Shown: piece after piece, positions 8,287-17,275 of the stretch
Position numbering within the stretch: position 1 is the first letter of the stretch
How the letters are laid out: the number at the start of each line of letters is the position of its first letter
Source: Candidatus Endomicrobium labiotermitis
Lineage (GTDB): Bacteria > Elusimicrobiota > Endomicrobiia > Endomicrobiales > Endomicrobiaceae
Assembly (NCBI GenBank): GCA_009778965.1
Contig: WRFE01000007.1
Coordinates: 1 to 40,956, forward strand
Length of the DNA stretch: 40,956 nt
Direction of reading: 5' to 3'
Program-made: the position numbers and the translations under genes
The notes under the pieces: model-generated
What the model saw: only the letters and a program-made list of their open reading frames with translations
Told to the model about the DNA's origin: nothing
Database searches by the model: none

Positions 8287-9763
8287 ACCTATAGACTTAC
8301 GAGACGATTATTTTAAAATATTAAAAACTATCTTGACTGAGCATTTAGAAGGCTTAAATGCCAGAGTATATACTTTTGGTTCGCGCGCCAAATGGACTGC
8401 CAAAGACACGGCAGATATTGATTTAGCTTTAGATGTTAAAAACATACCTCAAAAACTTATAAGAAATTTAACCGATGCCTTTGAAGAAAGCAACATTCCA
8501 TACAAAGTAGATATTGTGGATTTAAATGCAATAGATGACAGTTTTAGAAATAATATAAAAAATGACTTGGTGGAAATTTTGTATGACTGGGAATATTTAC
8601 AATTAAGTGAAGTTGCATATTATGGAACAGATAAGACATTTGTAGGTGATGTTATGCGTAATTCATATGTATCAACAGATAATATGTTGCCTAACAAACA
8701 AGGAGTTTTTATTGCCGAAAGTATGCCTAAAAGCGGTAAAGTATGTGTTTATAAAAAAGAAGATATTTTAGTTTCTAATATACGCCCATACTTTAAAAAA
8801 ATATGGTTAGCCAATATTGATGGGACTTGTTCTGCTGATGTGTTAGTTTTTAAAACAAATAAAATTGATAAAAAGCTTTTATATTATATACTTTCCAATG
8901 ATGTTTTTTTTGATTATACCATGCAAGGCAGTAAAGGTACTAAAATGCCAAGAGGTGATAAAGATCAGATAATGTTATATCCAATATCATTCCCCTATTA
9001 TGCTGATGAACAAAAAAAGATAGCGGATGTTTTGGGAAGTTTGGATGATAAAATAGAATTGTTGCAGAAACAGAATAAAACTTTAGAAGGTCTTGCCAAA
9101 GCTATTTTCAAAAGCTGGTTTGTGGATTTTGAACCTTTTGGAGGAATTATTCCAGATAATTGGCGTTCGGGAAAATTGTCAGAAATTCTTGATACGATTG
9201 AAAGTGGTTCTCGTCCAAAGGGTGGCGCAGAAAATTTTGGAATTCCAAGTATTGGAGCAGAAAATATAGAAGGTATCGGAATATATGATTACACAAAAGA
9301 AAAATATGTTAATGAAGATTACTTTAACAGCTTAAAAAAAGGAAAAGTAAAATCCGGCGATGTATTGCTTTATAAAGATGGTGCATATACTGGAAAAGTG
9401 TCAATGTCTTTAGGAGACTTTCCTCATAAAGTATGTGCTGTAAACGAGCATGTTTTTATTTTACGAGTAAATGAGCAATTGTCTTCGCAGTTTTTTTTAT
9501 ATTTATTCCTTGCGCAAGATAACATTAAGGAAATTACGTCAACTCTTGCGTCTGCAAAAGCAGCCCAACCAGGATTAAATCAAGCAGATGTGAACTCTGT
9601 GCCGTTGATAATACCAGATATAGCGAGTATTATAAAATTTAATAATATCGTTTCTCCATTGATGTATGCGATTGTAGCCAATGCTACGCAGGCGAGAACT
9701 ATTGCTTCAATTAGAGATTATTTATTGCCAAAACTAATTTCCGGTAAGGTAAGGGTGCAATAA
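8279..9763 (+). CDS. hsdS: MntA-like nucleotidyltransferase fused to type I specificity subunit HsdS
   Basis: A 494-residue fusion. Residues 1-102 are a minimal nucleotidyltransferase: G34-S35-R36 followed by D46-I-D48, and a third acidic site at D78 (KVDIVD), so the catalytic set looks intact. From about residue 103 (WEYLQLSEVA) it is HsdS: first target recognition domain to about 240, a central conserved helix (DEQKKIADVLGSLDDKIELL, with FKSWFVDFEPF at 277-287), a second recognition domain from about 292, and a distal conserved helix ending LLPKLISGKV. HsdS sets the DNA sequence recognised by HsdM and HsdR. There is no stop or ribosome site at the junction, and the linker is almost absent. 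Free MntA proteins adenylylate their HEPN partner, encoded immediately upstream with an 8-base overlap. A plain HsdS is usually near 400 residues, so the extra 100 are accounted for by the added domain. Confidence 0.88.
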   Translation: MTKPIDLRDDYFKILKTILTEHLEGLNARVYTFGSRAKWTAKDTADIDLALDVKNIPQKLIRNLTDAFEESNIPYKVDIVDLNAIDDSFRNNIKNDLVEILYDWEYLQLSEVAYYGTDKTFVGDVMRNSYVSTDNMLPNKQGVFIAESMPKSGKVCVYKKEDILVSNIRPYFKKIWLANIDGTCSADVLVFKTNKIDKKLLYYILSNDVFFDYTMQGSKGTKMPRGDKDQIMLYPISFPYYADEQKKIADVLGSLDDKIELLQKQNKTLEGLAKAIFKSWFVDFEPFGGIIPDNWRSGKLSEILDTIESGSRPKGGAENFGIPSIGAENIEGIGIYDYTKEKYVNEDYFNSLKKGKVKSGDVLLYKDGAYTGKVSMSLGDFPHKVCAVNEHVFILRVNEQLSSQFFLYLFLAQDNIKEITSTLASAKAAQPGLNQADVNSVPLIIPDIASIIKFNNIVSPLMYAIVANATQARTIASIRDYLLPKLISGKVRVQ

Positions 9764-10444
9764 ATGCTTACTAAAAAATGGATTGGTTGTGTTTGTTTTC
9801 TTATAGCAGTAATTTTATATATTTGTGCATATACACTAAATGGACATGCATTTTACTATGACTTGTTTATTGGCATTGCTTCAAGTGCTGTTGTCGTTTT
9901 ATTGGTTTCCATTGTTGAACTGACAGATATGTATAATAAAAATAAAAAGATATTAATTAAAGGTAATAACACTATCTATTATCTCATAGAACAAAACAAG
10001 TTTAATACTAATGACTATATTCACAATAACAAAATTATCACAGAGGCTTTTTATAATTACTTTTCTTCAGAGATTTATAAAAATATAGTATCTATATTAT
10101 ATGTAGATGAGAATTTATTTATATACCCTAATAAAAACAAGATGCTAAAGAGTTACAAAAAGTATCTTGAATCATTGATAAATACAGTAAAAATATTAGA
10201 AACTTCTTATAGAATTGACTTTAATGAAAATAAAATCGCTAAGATAGAGAAAAATTTAGATACGAGAGCAGCTATATTTGCACAGGAAATGAGTGATAGG
10301 TTAAATGAAGGCTTGAAATTATCGGATGAAGTAATTACAAATATAAAAAAATTTAATAAAGACTCTTTTTCGAAAAAAGAATTAAAAGATTTTGATGAAT
10401 TTGTAGATTATATAAGTGTAGGATTTGAAAAATTAAAAAACTAA
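9764..10444 (+). CDS. Two-TM membrane protein of unknown function in the hsd operon
   Basis: A 226-residue protein whose ATG directly follows the hsdS stop codon. Two membrane helices lie at about residues 5-24 and 33-52, followed by a cytoplasmic helical domain of about 170 residues with many Lys, Glu and Asn. I do not recognise the family. Base composition is more AT-rich than the hsd genes, like its 172-residue membrane neighbour, which suggests both were added to the operon separately. An abortive-infection effector anchored to the membrane is one possibility, from position only. Confidence 0.55.
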   Translation: MLTKKWIGCVCFLIAVILYICAYTLNGHAFYYDLFIGIASSAVVVLLVSIVELTDMYNKNKKILIKGNNTIYYLIEQNKFNTNDYIHNNKIITEAFYNYFSSEIYKNIVSILYVDENLFIYPNKNKMLKSYKKYLESLINTVKILETSYRIDFNENKIAKIEKNLDTRAAIFAQEMSDRLNEGLKLSDEVITNIKKFNKDSFSKKELKDFDEFVDYISVGFEKLKN

Positions 10445-10474
10445 TGAAAATAGAGACTATAAATTGAGAATAAT

Positions 10475-11464
10475 ATGGCAATGAAAAGAAATAGAAAAAT
10501 CTTCTCTATAAAAAATACTCTAATTCAAAAATCTTCAGAAGCTGCTTTGGCGGCGGTACAGATATATAACAATCCATTAATAACTTTTAAAACTGAGTCT
10601 TTTATTGTACTTATGATAATTGCGTGGACATATTTACTACATGCATTTTATCGTAACAAGGGAGTGGAATATAGATATATAGATGATGTAAAAAGTACAG
10701 ATAAAAGAAAAATTTATCAAAAAACAAAATATGGTGAATATAAGCATTGGGGATTAGAAAAGTGTTTAGAAATAGAGATTTCTCCAATATCTAAAACAGC
10801 AACCAGAAACTTGTTTTTTCTTATAGGATTACGCCATAAAATAGAACACCAAATGATTCCAGTTATAGATGAAGTTTTTAGTGCAAGATTGCAAGCTTGT
10901 TGCCTAAATTACAATAAATATGTGACTGATTTGTTTGGGGAGGAATGGGCTATAGGAAAACATCTATTGTTTTCTCTCCAGTTCTCAAAATTAAGTAAAG
11001 AACAAAAAGACACACTTGATGAATATAACCTTCCAGACAACATAAAAAGATATGTGAAAACCTTTGATAATGGACTAACTGCAGAAGAATATAACAGTGA
11101 AGAATATGCTACAAGGTACCTCTTTGTACCAAAAAATGCAAATCGGGTTGGACAAGCGGACCGAGTTATAGAATTTGTAAAAGAAAGTTCTGAGATGGCT
11201 AAAGGATTAAATAAAGAATATGTTATGATTAAAGAAACGGAAAAAGAAAAATTCTTACCTGGACAAATTGTTCTAAAGATGATAGGGTTGGGATTTGCCA
11301 AGTTTAACATGGATAAATTTGTCAGACTTTGGCAAGATAAAGATGCTAAAAATCCTAAGTACAACTTTGGCGGTAGAGTAGCAGGAAAGACTTGGTACTG
11401 GTACAAACCATGGGTGGATTTTGTAGAAGAGCATTGTAAGAAAAATAGTTCAATTTATAAATAA
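10475..11464 (+). CDS. DUF3644 domain protein (HEPN-like)
   Basis: A 329-residue protein matching DUF3644: an N-terminal block SSEAALAAVQIYNNPLITFK then SFIVLMIIAWTYLLHAFY, a KHWGLEKCLE block, and GLRHKIEH at 118-125. The last contains R120-x4-H125, the HEPN ribonuclease signature; DUF3644 has been placed among HEPN-like families associated with defence. The C-terminal 70 residues (QIVLKMIGLGFAKFNMDKFVRLW, then TWYWYKPWVDFV) look like a small winged-helix-type domain. It lies between hsdS and hsdR and ends 4 bases before hsdR, so this operon has two separate HEPN-type candidates. No strong ribosome site is visible. RNase activity is inferred. Confidence 0.75.
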   Translation: MAMKRNRKIFSIKNTLIQKSSEAALAAVQIYNNPLITFKTESFIVLMIIAWTYLLHAFYRNKGVEYRYIDDVKSTDKRKIYQKTKYGEYKHWGLEKCLEIEISPISKTATRNLFFLIGLRHKIEHQMIPVIDEVFSARLQACCLNYNKYVTDLFGEEWAIGKHLLFSLQFSKLSKEQKDTLDEYNLPDNIKRYVKTFDNGLTAEEYNSEEYATRYLFVPKNANRVGQADRVIEFVKESSEMAKGLNKEYVMIKETEKEKFLPGQIVLKMIGLGFAKFNMDKFVRLWQDKDAKNPKYNFGGRVAGKTWYWYKPWVDFVEEHCKKNSSIYK

Positions 11465-11468
11465 ACTT

Positions 11469-14400
11469 ATGTTTAAAATAACTGAAAACACATTAGAACA
11501 AGCTTGTATGCAATGGTTTGAAGATATCGGATACCAAACATTTTTTGGTCCTGATGTTTTGCCTGATACCAATACTCCTTTGCGTGCTGACATTAAAGAT
11601 GTTGTTTTAAAAGATAACTTAAAGGCATCGTTAAAAAACATTAACCCGCAAATTGCCGACAATATTTTAAATGAAGCTTTTGATATTATATCTAAGCCCA
11701 ATGAAACATCCATTATTGCTAATAATAAAAAGTTTTATACTTATTTTACCGAAGGCGTAAAAGTCTTGCACAAAAACGACAACGGAGCAGATACGGCAAC
11801 AATAGTAAAACTTTTTGATTTTGAAAATGTTAAAAATAATGAGTTTATAGCGATTAATCAGTTTACCATAGCAGGTAAACAAAACAGACGCCCTGACATA
11901 ATTGTATTTATTAACGGCTTGCCTTTAGCCGTAATAGAGCTTAAAAATCCTGCAGAACCTAAAGCTGACATTCATAACGCATTCAACCAGATACAAACAT
12001 ATAAAAACGATATAGAAGACTTGTTTTATTATAACTTGGCTTGCGTTGTTGCAGACGGCGCGAAAGCAAGGTTAGGTTCTTTAACAGGCAGCATGGAATG
12101 GTTTTTGCCATGGCGTACCATTGCTGGAGAAAGGGAAGAAAATAAAGGCAGGTATGAAGAAGAAGTATTAATAAAAGGTTTTTTTAATAAAGAATTTATT
12201 TTAGACTATATACGCTACTATGTAATATTTGAAGACAGTGGTAAAGATACTATTAAAAAAATTGCAGGTTATCATCAATTTCACGCTGTGCGTAAAGCTG
12301 TAAAAACTACCATACAAGCGTTAAACAAAAAAGACGGTAAAGCAGGCGTTGTGTGGCACACGCAAGGCGCGGGGAAAAGCATTTCTATGTTATGTTTTGC
12401 AAGCAAAATAATGCAAGCGCCTGAAATGGAAAATCCTACAATAGTAGTTGTTACTGACAGGAATGATTTGGACACACAATTGTTCGATGAGTTTGCCAAA
12501 GGAAATAGAAGTTTATCGCCTATACCGGTTGACAGCAGAGAAGATTTGCAAGAAAAATTGACTAATAAGCCGTCCGGCGGCGTATTTTTTACAACCATAC
12601 AGAAGTTTTATTTAGAAGATAATGAAACAACATTCCCTGTTTTATCAAACCGCAAAAACATAGTAGTTATATCGGACGAAGCGCACAGAAGCCATTACGG
12701 ATTTAATGCCAAAATATCTGCAAAAGGGAATATAACATACGGTTATGCAAAATACTTGCGTGATGCATTGCCCAATGCTTGTTTTATAGGGTTTACAGGC
12801 ACGCCTATAGAAACAACAGATAAAGATACCCGCGCGGTTTTTGGCGATTATATAGATATTTACGATATAGTAGATGCCATAAATGACGGCGCGACAGTGC
12901 CGATTTATTATGAAGCGCGGCAAATACCTATAAACACCAAAGACGGCAAGATGCTTGAAATAGACGAACAGATAGAAGAAGTAACAGAAGGTATGGATGA
13001 TAAGGAAAAAGTTAAAACCAGATGGGCAACGGTTGAAGCCTTAATTGATACGGAGCCAAGGCTTAAAACTTTAGCAAAAGACCTTATAGAGCACTTTGAA
13101 GATAGGTGCAGCGTAATAGACGGCAAAGGTTTAATAGTTTGTATAAGCCGTAAAGTAGCGGTTCATTTATACGAAGAAATTGTAAAGCTAAGACCAACTT
13201 GGCACAGCAATGACCCACAAAAAGGCGCAATTAAAGTAGTTATGACAGGTTCTGCAAGCGATCCTTTAAACTTCCAACCGCATTTACATAATAATTTAGT
13301 AAAAAAAGATTTGGAAAAACGCTTCAAAAAATTTGAAGATCCGCTAAAGCTTGTTATTGTTTGCGATATGTGGCTTACAGGGTTTAATGTGCCGTCTTTG
13401 CATACAATGTATATTGATAAGCCTATGAAAGGGCATAGCTTGATGCAGGCGATAGCCAGAGTTAACAGAGTGTTTAGAGATAAACAGGCAGGTCTTATTG
13501 TTGACTATATAGGCATAGCCAGAAATTTAGAAAAAGCGGTTGCAAATTATACGACAAACGGCGGAAGAGGTAATGTAGAAGTTGATATAGAACGCGCTTA
13601 TGAAGAGCTTTTAAAACATATAGAAGTATGCAGAGAGTGTCTTGATAAATTTGATTACAGTGAATTTAAAACAAAAGCTTTTGAATTACTTCCTAATGCT
13701 ATGGATTATATATTATCTAAACAGAAAAGAGATGTTTTTTGCGATTCTGCTTTAAATGCGACAAAAGCATATGGATTGTGTAAGGGTAAAAAAGAGACAA
13801 GAATATATAACGATGAGTTGGCATTTTTTCAGTATATACGTTCTATGCTTATAAAATCTGAATATGGCGATGGCGGAAAAAAATCTACAGACCCTCAGGT
13901 GCAAAGCGTAATAAAAGCTATTATTGACAATGCTATTATAAGCGATAAAGTCGTTGATGTGTTTAAAAGCGTCGGATTAGAAAAGCCTGATATATCGCTT
14001 ATATCTGACGAATTCTTAGAACGCGTTAAAAATATAGAACAGAAAAATTTGGCGGTAGAACTGTTAGAGCGTTTAATAAACGGCGAGATTAAAACTAAGT
14101 TTAGGCTAAATATTGCTTTGCAGCAAAAATTCTCAGATTTGTTAAAAAATGTAATTACAAAATATAACAACGGCACTATTGAAACGGCGCAGGTAATAGA
14201 AGAATTAATTAACACATCTAAAGATATAAATGCGGCCATAAAAGAAGGCGCGGAACTTGGACTTAGCGATGCGGAAAAAGCTTTTTATGACGCGATTATA
14301 AAAAATGAGGCTTCTGTGCGTAGTCTTGGCAATGACACATTAAAACAAATAGCCAGGGAATTAACAGAGTATTTAAGAAAATCTACAAAGGTGGATTGGG

Positions 14401-14546
14401 CTAAAAGAGATAATGTTAGAGCTGCTATAAGAATTGCGATTAAAGGCATTTTAAGAAAATATAAGTATCCGCCGGATGAAGAACTAGGTGCGACTGAACG
14501 TGTTTTAGAACAAGCCGAAAAAATAACTGATGAGATGTTGAAGTAA
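11469..14546 (+). CDS. hsdR: Type I restriction endonuclease subunit HsdR
   Basis: HsdR is the ATP-dependent DNA translocase and nuclease of the type I complex. The 1025-residue protein has a PD-(D/E)xK nuclease site at D143 ... E157-L-K159, a Walker A motif QGAGKS at 299-304, a DEAH box at 403-406 and GFTGTP shortly after it, in the expected order. The later helicase motif region (CDMWLTGFNVPSLHTMYIDKP, then AIARVNR) is also intact. Length is normal. It follows the DUF3644 gene by 4 bases, and the HNH gene follows 15 bases after it. All catalytic motifs are present, so the restriction system looks functional. Confidence 0.95.
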   Translation: MFKITENTLEQACMQWFEDIGYQTFFGPDVLPDTNTPLRADIKDVVLKDNLKASLKNINPQIADNILNEAFDIISKPNETSIIANNKKFYTYFTEGVKVLHKNDNGADTATIVKLFDFENVKNNEFIAINQFTIAGKQNRRPDIIVFINGLPLAVIELKNPAEPKADIHNAFNQIQTYKNDIEDLFYYNLACVVADGAKARLGSLTGSMEWFLPWRTIAGEREENKGRYEEEVLIKGFFNKEFILDYIRYYVIFEDSGKDTIKKIAGYHQFHAVRKAVKTTIQALNKKDGKAGVVWHTQGAGKSISMLCFASKIMQAPEMENPTIVVVTDRNDLDTQLFDEFAKGNRSLSPIPVDSREDLQEKLTNKPSGGVFFTTIQKFYLEDNETTFPVLSNRKNIVVISDEAHRSHYGFNAKISAKGNITYGYAKYLRDALPNACFIGFTGTPIETTDKDTRAVFGDYIDIYDIVDAINDGATVPIYYEARQIPINTKDGKMLEIDEQIEEVTEGMDDKEKVKTRWATVEALIDTEPRLKTLAKDLIEHFEDRCSVIDGKGLIVCISRKVAVHLYEEIVKLRPTWHSNDPQKGAIKVVMTGSASDPLNFQPHLHNNLVKKDLEKRFKKFEDPLKLVIVCDMWLTGFNVPSLHTMYIDKPMKGHSLMQAIARVNRVFRDKQAGLIVDYIGIARNLEKAVANYTTNGGRGNVEVDIERAYEELLKHIEVCRECLDKFDYSEFKTKAFELLPNAMDYILSKQKRDVFCDSALNATKAYGLCKGKKETRIYNDELAFFQYIRSMLIKSEYGDGGKKSTDPQVQSVIKAIIDNAIISDKVVDVFKSVGLEKPDISLISDEFLERVKNIEQKNLAVELLERLINGEIKTKFRLNIALQQKFSDLLKNVITKYNNGTIETAQVIEELINTSKDINAAIKEGAELGLSDAEKAFYDAIIKNEASVRSLGNDTLKQIARELTEYLRKSTKVDWAKRDNVRAAIRIAIKGILRKYKYPPDEELGATERVLEQAEKITDEMLK

Positions 14547-14561
14547 GATAAAGGTAAACAA

Positions 14562-15125
14562 ATGCCTGACAAAGACGTTAAAACCATAAAAGACCAGATA
14601 TTATTTCAATATGCCAAAATAATAGCTAAATCCGCGTTTAACCTGGATAACGGTGTTGATGCTAAAAAAACGCATTATGGTTTTATAAAAGAAACTTTTA
14701 GAAATTTAAAAAGTGGGACTATGTCTTGGTCTGACATTTTACGTGAAGATATGCAGTTTGTTGAAAAAGAAAAAGAGTGCATATACTGCGGAACTAAAGA
14801 TAACTTGCAAAAAGACCATATTGTACCGAAAACTTTACAAGTAAACGAAAGATGTTCTAAATGCAACACAATACAAGCAGTACATAACATTATTTTTGCA
14901 TGTAAGGATTGTAATTTAGGAAAGCTGCAGCAAGGGCTTTATACATATTGGTGCAATAAACACAAAGAGAAGCCAAAAGCATTTGATTATCTGCCAGTTT
15001 TATTGGAAAAGAAATATTTGAAAACGATATATAAATGCCACGAATGTGCCGGAACCTTGGATTTAGCAATAGAAAATATACACCCGACTGACATAGATTG
15101 CGTTGTTGATAAATATATAAAATAA
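14562..15125 (+). CDS. HNH endonuclease-like protein
   Basis: A 187-residue protein with a zinc-bound HNH nuclease motif: CIYCG at about residue 72, KDHIVPKTL at about 85-93, HNIIFACKDCN at about 107-117 and a following K. A second pair of cysteines (CSKC) lies between them, and another CxxC near residue 157 (CHEC) could bind a second zinc. The N-terminal 65 residues are helical and unrecognised. It is the last intact gene of the hsd operon, 15 bases after hsdR, so it is probably an accessory nuclease of the defence island. Confidence 0.75.
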   Translation: MPDKDVKTIKDQILFQYAKIIAKSAFNLDNGVDAKKTHYGFIKETFRNLKSGTMSWSDILREDMQFVEKEKECIYCGTKDNLQKDHIVPKTLQVNERCSKCNTIQAVHNIIFACKDCNLGKLQQGLYTYWCNKHKEKPKAFDYLPVLLEKKYLKTIYKCHECAGTLDLAIENIHPTDIDCVVDKYIK

Positions 15126-15134
15126 GGTTTGATT

Positions 15135-15400
15135 ATGGATAAAAAACAAGAAATGATTATCTATGTTTCCGAAGATGGGCGGACAAAAGTAGAAGTCCGT
15201 GTTGACGGCGATAACGTATGGCTTTCTCAAGCGCAAATGGCTGAACTTTTTCAGACTAGCCCGTAAAACATGACGCTTCATATCAAGAACATCTTTGATG
15301 AAGGTGAACTTGATGAAAAGCCAACCTGTCGGAATTTCCGACAAGTTCAATTATTAAAAGTGGTAAGTTCCATTTTGGAACATACTGCATATAATGCATG
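15135..15400 (+). pseudogene. RhuM-family remnant with premature stop
   Basis: The N-terminal part of a RhuM-family protein is recognisable: IYVSEDGRTKVEVRVDGDNVWLSQAQMAELF, here in 43 codons from ATG 15135, then a TAA at 15264-15266. The same frame continues with NMTLHIKNIFDEGELDEK and VQ, exactly as the family does, so the stop replaces a glutamine-like codon by one substitution. After about 15345 the homology stops and the rest of the gene (normally about 300 residues) is missing. RhuM genes commonly accompany restriction systems. The palindrome TGTCGGAATTTCCGACA lies at 15328-15344. Confidence 0.65.
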
Positions 15401-15431
15401 AGTTTTTGCGGAGATTATAAAAGAAAAATTA

Positions 15432-15461
15432 TAGATTCTGCGACTATCGCGCAGAATGACA
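15432..15461 (+). repeat. TGTCA repeat, right half
   Basis: AGATTCTG ... CAGAATGACA with a small GCG/CGC hairpin matches the right arm of the element at 38111-38231. It follows the RhuM remnant. The gap from 15401 to 15508 holds only this element and the purH leader. Confidence 0.55.
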
Positions 15462-15508
15462 AAATAAATTGAATTTTCAATTAAATTAATAAAACAGGAG
15501 AATTTGTT

Positions 15509-17065
15509 ATGCCTACAGCATTGCTTAGCGTTTCGGACAAAGCCGGTATTTTGGAGTTTGCAAAAGAGTTAAAATCTTTAGGTTGGGACATTATTTCAAG
15601 CGGGGGAACTGCGAAAACGCTTAAAGACAACAAAATAGACTGTACGGAAATATCGGAAGTTACGGGATTTCCTGAAATTCTTGACGGCAGAGTTAAAACT
15701 TTAAACCCTAAAATACACGGCGGGATTTTGGCAATAAGGGACAATGCAGACCACCAAAACCAGCTTAAAAAGCACGGCATAGGCGCGATAGACATTGTTG
15801 CCGTAAACCTTTACCCTTTTGAAGAAACAATCAATAAAATACCTAAACCGGAAGATAAAAAAATAAATCAGGACATAATTGAAAATATAGATATCGGCGG
15901 CGTGGCTTTACTTAGAGCCGCGGCAAAAAACTTTAAAGATGTTTTGGTTATATGCGAACCTGCGGACTATCAAACTGTAATTGACGGTTTAAAAAATAAA
16001 ACTATAACCGATGAAACAAGGCTTGCGCTTGGAGCAAAGGCATTCAGACATACAGCGTATTACGATTCTTTAATTTCAAACTATCTTACTTATGAAAAAT
16101 TTCCTACACAGGCAGCCATACCTTTAAAGAAGCTTTCCGGTATGAGATACGGGGAAAATCCTCATCAGGAAGCTGCTTTGTATGGCAACGGAATAGAAAA
16201 AGATAAACCTGCCGTAATATCGGCAAAACAATTGCACGGCAAAGAGCTTTCATATAACAACTATCTTGATTTAGAAGCGGCGTGGAGGCTTGTAAATGAG
16301 TTTACAGACCCTGCCTGCGCGATAATAAAGCATAATAACCCTTGCGGCTGCGCGGAAGGACAAAACGTAAAAGAAGCCTATTTAAAGGCTTTAGCGTGCG
16401 ACCCTGTAAGCGCTTTCGGCGGAATAATAGCTTTTAACAAGCCTGTTGAAGAAAATGTCGCACATGAACTTGCAAAACTTTTTGTAGAGTGCGTAATAGC
16501 GCCGGATTATTCTAAAACCGCATTAGACATACTTATGCAGAAAAAGAATATCAGGCTTTTAAAACAGGAAATACCTTATAAAGAAGAAAAGAATGCGATG
16601 GAATACAGAATGATGTCTTACGGAATGCTTGTGCAGGACAGAGACAACAGTCTTTCTGCCGAAGTTAAAGATATGACAATGCGTAAACCTACTAAAGCCG
16701 AAAGTGAAGCTTTGGATTTCGCCTGGAAAGTATGCAAGCATGTAAAGTCCAACGCTATTATTTTGGTAAGAGGCAGACAAACTGTCGGAATTGGCGCGGG
16801 ACAGATGAGCCGTATTGATTCTTTACAAATAGCGTTAAAAAAGATGCGTGAAGCAGTAATAGGAATTGACGAAAAAGAATTTAATTTGGTTTTGGCTTCG
16901 GACGCTTTCTTTCCTTTTCCCGACGTTGTTTTGGAATCCGCAAAAGCGGGGATTACGGCTATAGTACAGCCCGGCGGATCCATTAAAGACCAGGATTCAG
17001 TCAATGCCGCAAACGAAAACGGAATTGCAATGGTTGCGACAGGAATGAGGCATTTTAAACATTGA
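15509..17065 (+). CDS. purH: Bifunctional AICAR formyltransferase / IMP cyclohydrolase PurH
   Basis: PurH performs the last two steps of IMP synthesis: formyl transfer from 10-formyl-tetrahydrofolate to AICAR, then ring closure. The 518-residue protein has the N-terminal cyclohydrolase domain (LLSVSDKAGILEFA, then SSGGTAKTL and VTGFPEILDGRVKTLNPKIHGG) and the C-terminal transformylase domain (RYGENPHQEAALY near 213-225, HNNPCGCA near 275, DAFFPFPD near 467). Length is close to the usual 510-530. AGGAG precedes the ATG at 8 bases. It starts a region rich in purine and pyrimidine genes. Confidence 0.96.
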   Translation: MPTALLSVSDKAGILEFAKELKSLGWDIISSGGTAKTLKDNKIDCTEISEVTGFPEILDGRVKTLNPKIHGGILAIRDNADHQNQLKKHGIGAIDIVAVNLYPFEETINKIPKPEDKKINQDIIENIDIGGVALLRAAAKNFKDVLVICEPADYQTVIDGLKNKTITDETRLALGAKAFRHTAYYDSLISNYLTYEKFPTQAAIPLKKLSGMRYGENPHQEAALYGNGIEKDKPAVISAKQLHGKELSYNNYLDLEAAWRLVNEFTDPACAIIKHNNPCGCAEGQNVKEAYLKALACDPVSAFGGIIAFNKPVEENVAHELAKLFVECVIAPDYSKTALDILMQKKNIRLLKQEIPYKEEKNAMEYRMMSYGMLVQDRDNSLSAEVKDMTMRKPTKAESEALDFAWKVCKHVKSNAIILVRGRQTVGIGAGQMSRIDSLQIALKKMREAVIGIDEKEFNLVLASDAFFPFPDVVLESAKAGITAIVQPGGSIKDQDSVNAANENGIAMVATGMRHFKH

Positions 17066-17130
17066 TAATGGCAGAAGATGGGATGATGAGAAGGTGAGAT
17101 GTTGGGTAATGGCAAAGGCAGAGAGACAAG
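17061..17130. repeat. Second repeat family ('gatgatgagaaggtgag'), partial copy
   Basis: Shares gatgatgagaaggtgag with 22197-22215 and a close variant at 25511. Only one end of the inverted repeat is present here. Confidence 0.5.
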
Positions 17131-17161
17131 TAAGGCAATTACGAATTGGTATTATTTGTTT

Positions 17162-17246
17162 TGTCATGTTGAGCGAAACAACGAAGTTGTGTAGTCGAAA
17201 CATCTGCCTTTTAACTGCAGACCCTTCGACTTCGCTCAGGGTGACA
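17162..17246. repeat. TGTCA palindromic repeat, 'gttgagcg' subtype
   Basis: Ends TGTCA and TGACA. The left arm runs through CATGTTGAGCG to CGAAACATCTG and the right arm starts CAGACCCTTCGACTTCGC. The element at 22957-23040 is the same unit in reverse orientation. Confidence 0.75.
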
Positions 17247-17275
17247 ACATAGGGTGACGACAAAAGAGGCATAAT

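Noticed and set aside
9764-10444. Methyl-accepting chemotaxis-like protein (two helices then long helical domain)
   Set aside because: No HAMP or signalling hairpin motif is visible; the resemblance is only in topology.
17066-17275. Insertion sequence remnant
   Set aside because: Contains only partial or full short palindromic repeats; no transposase fragment in any frame.
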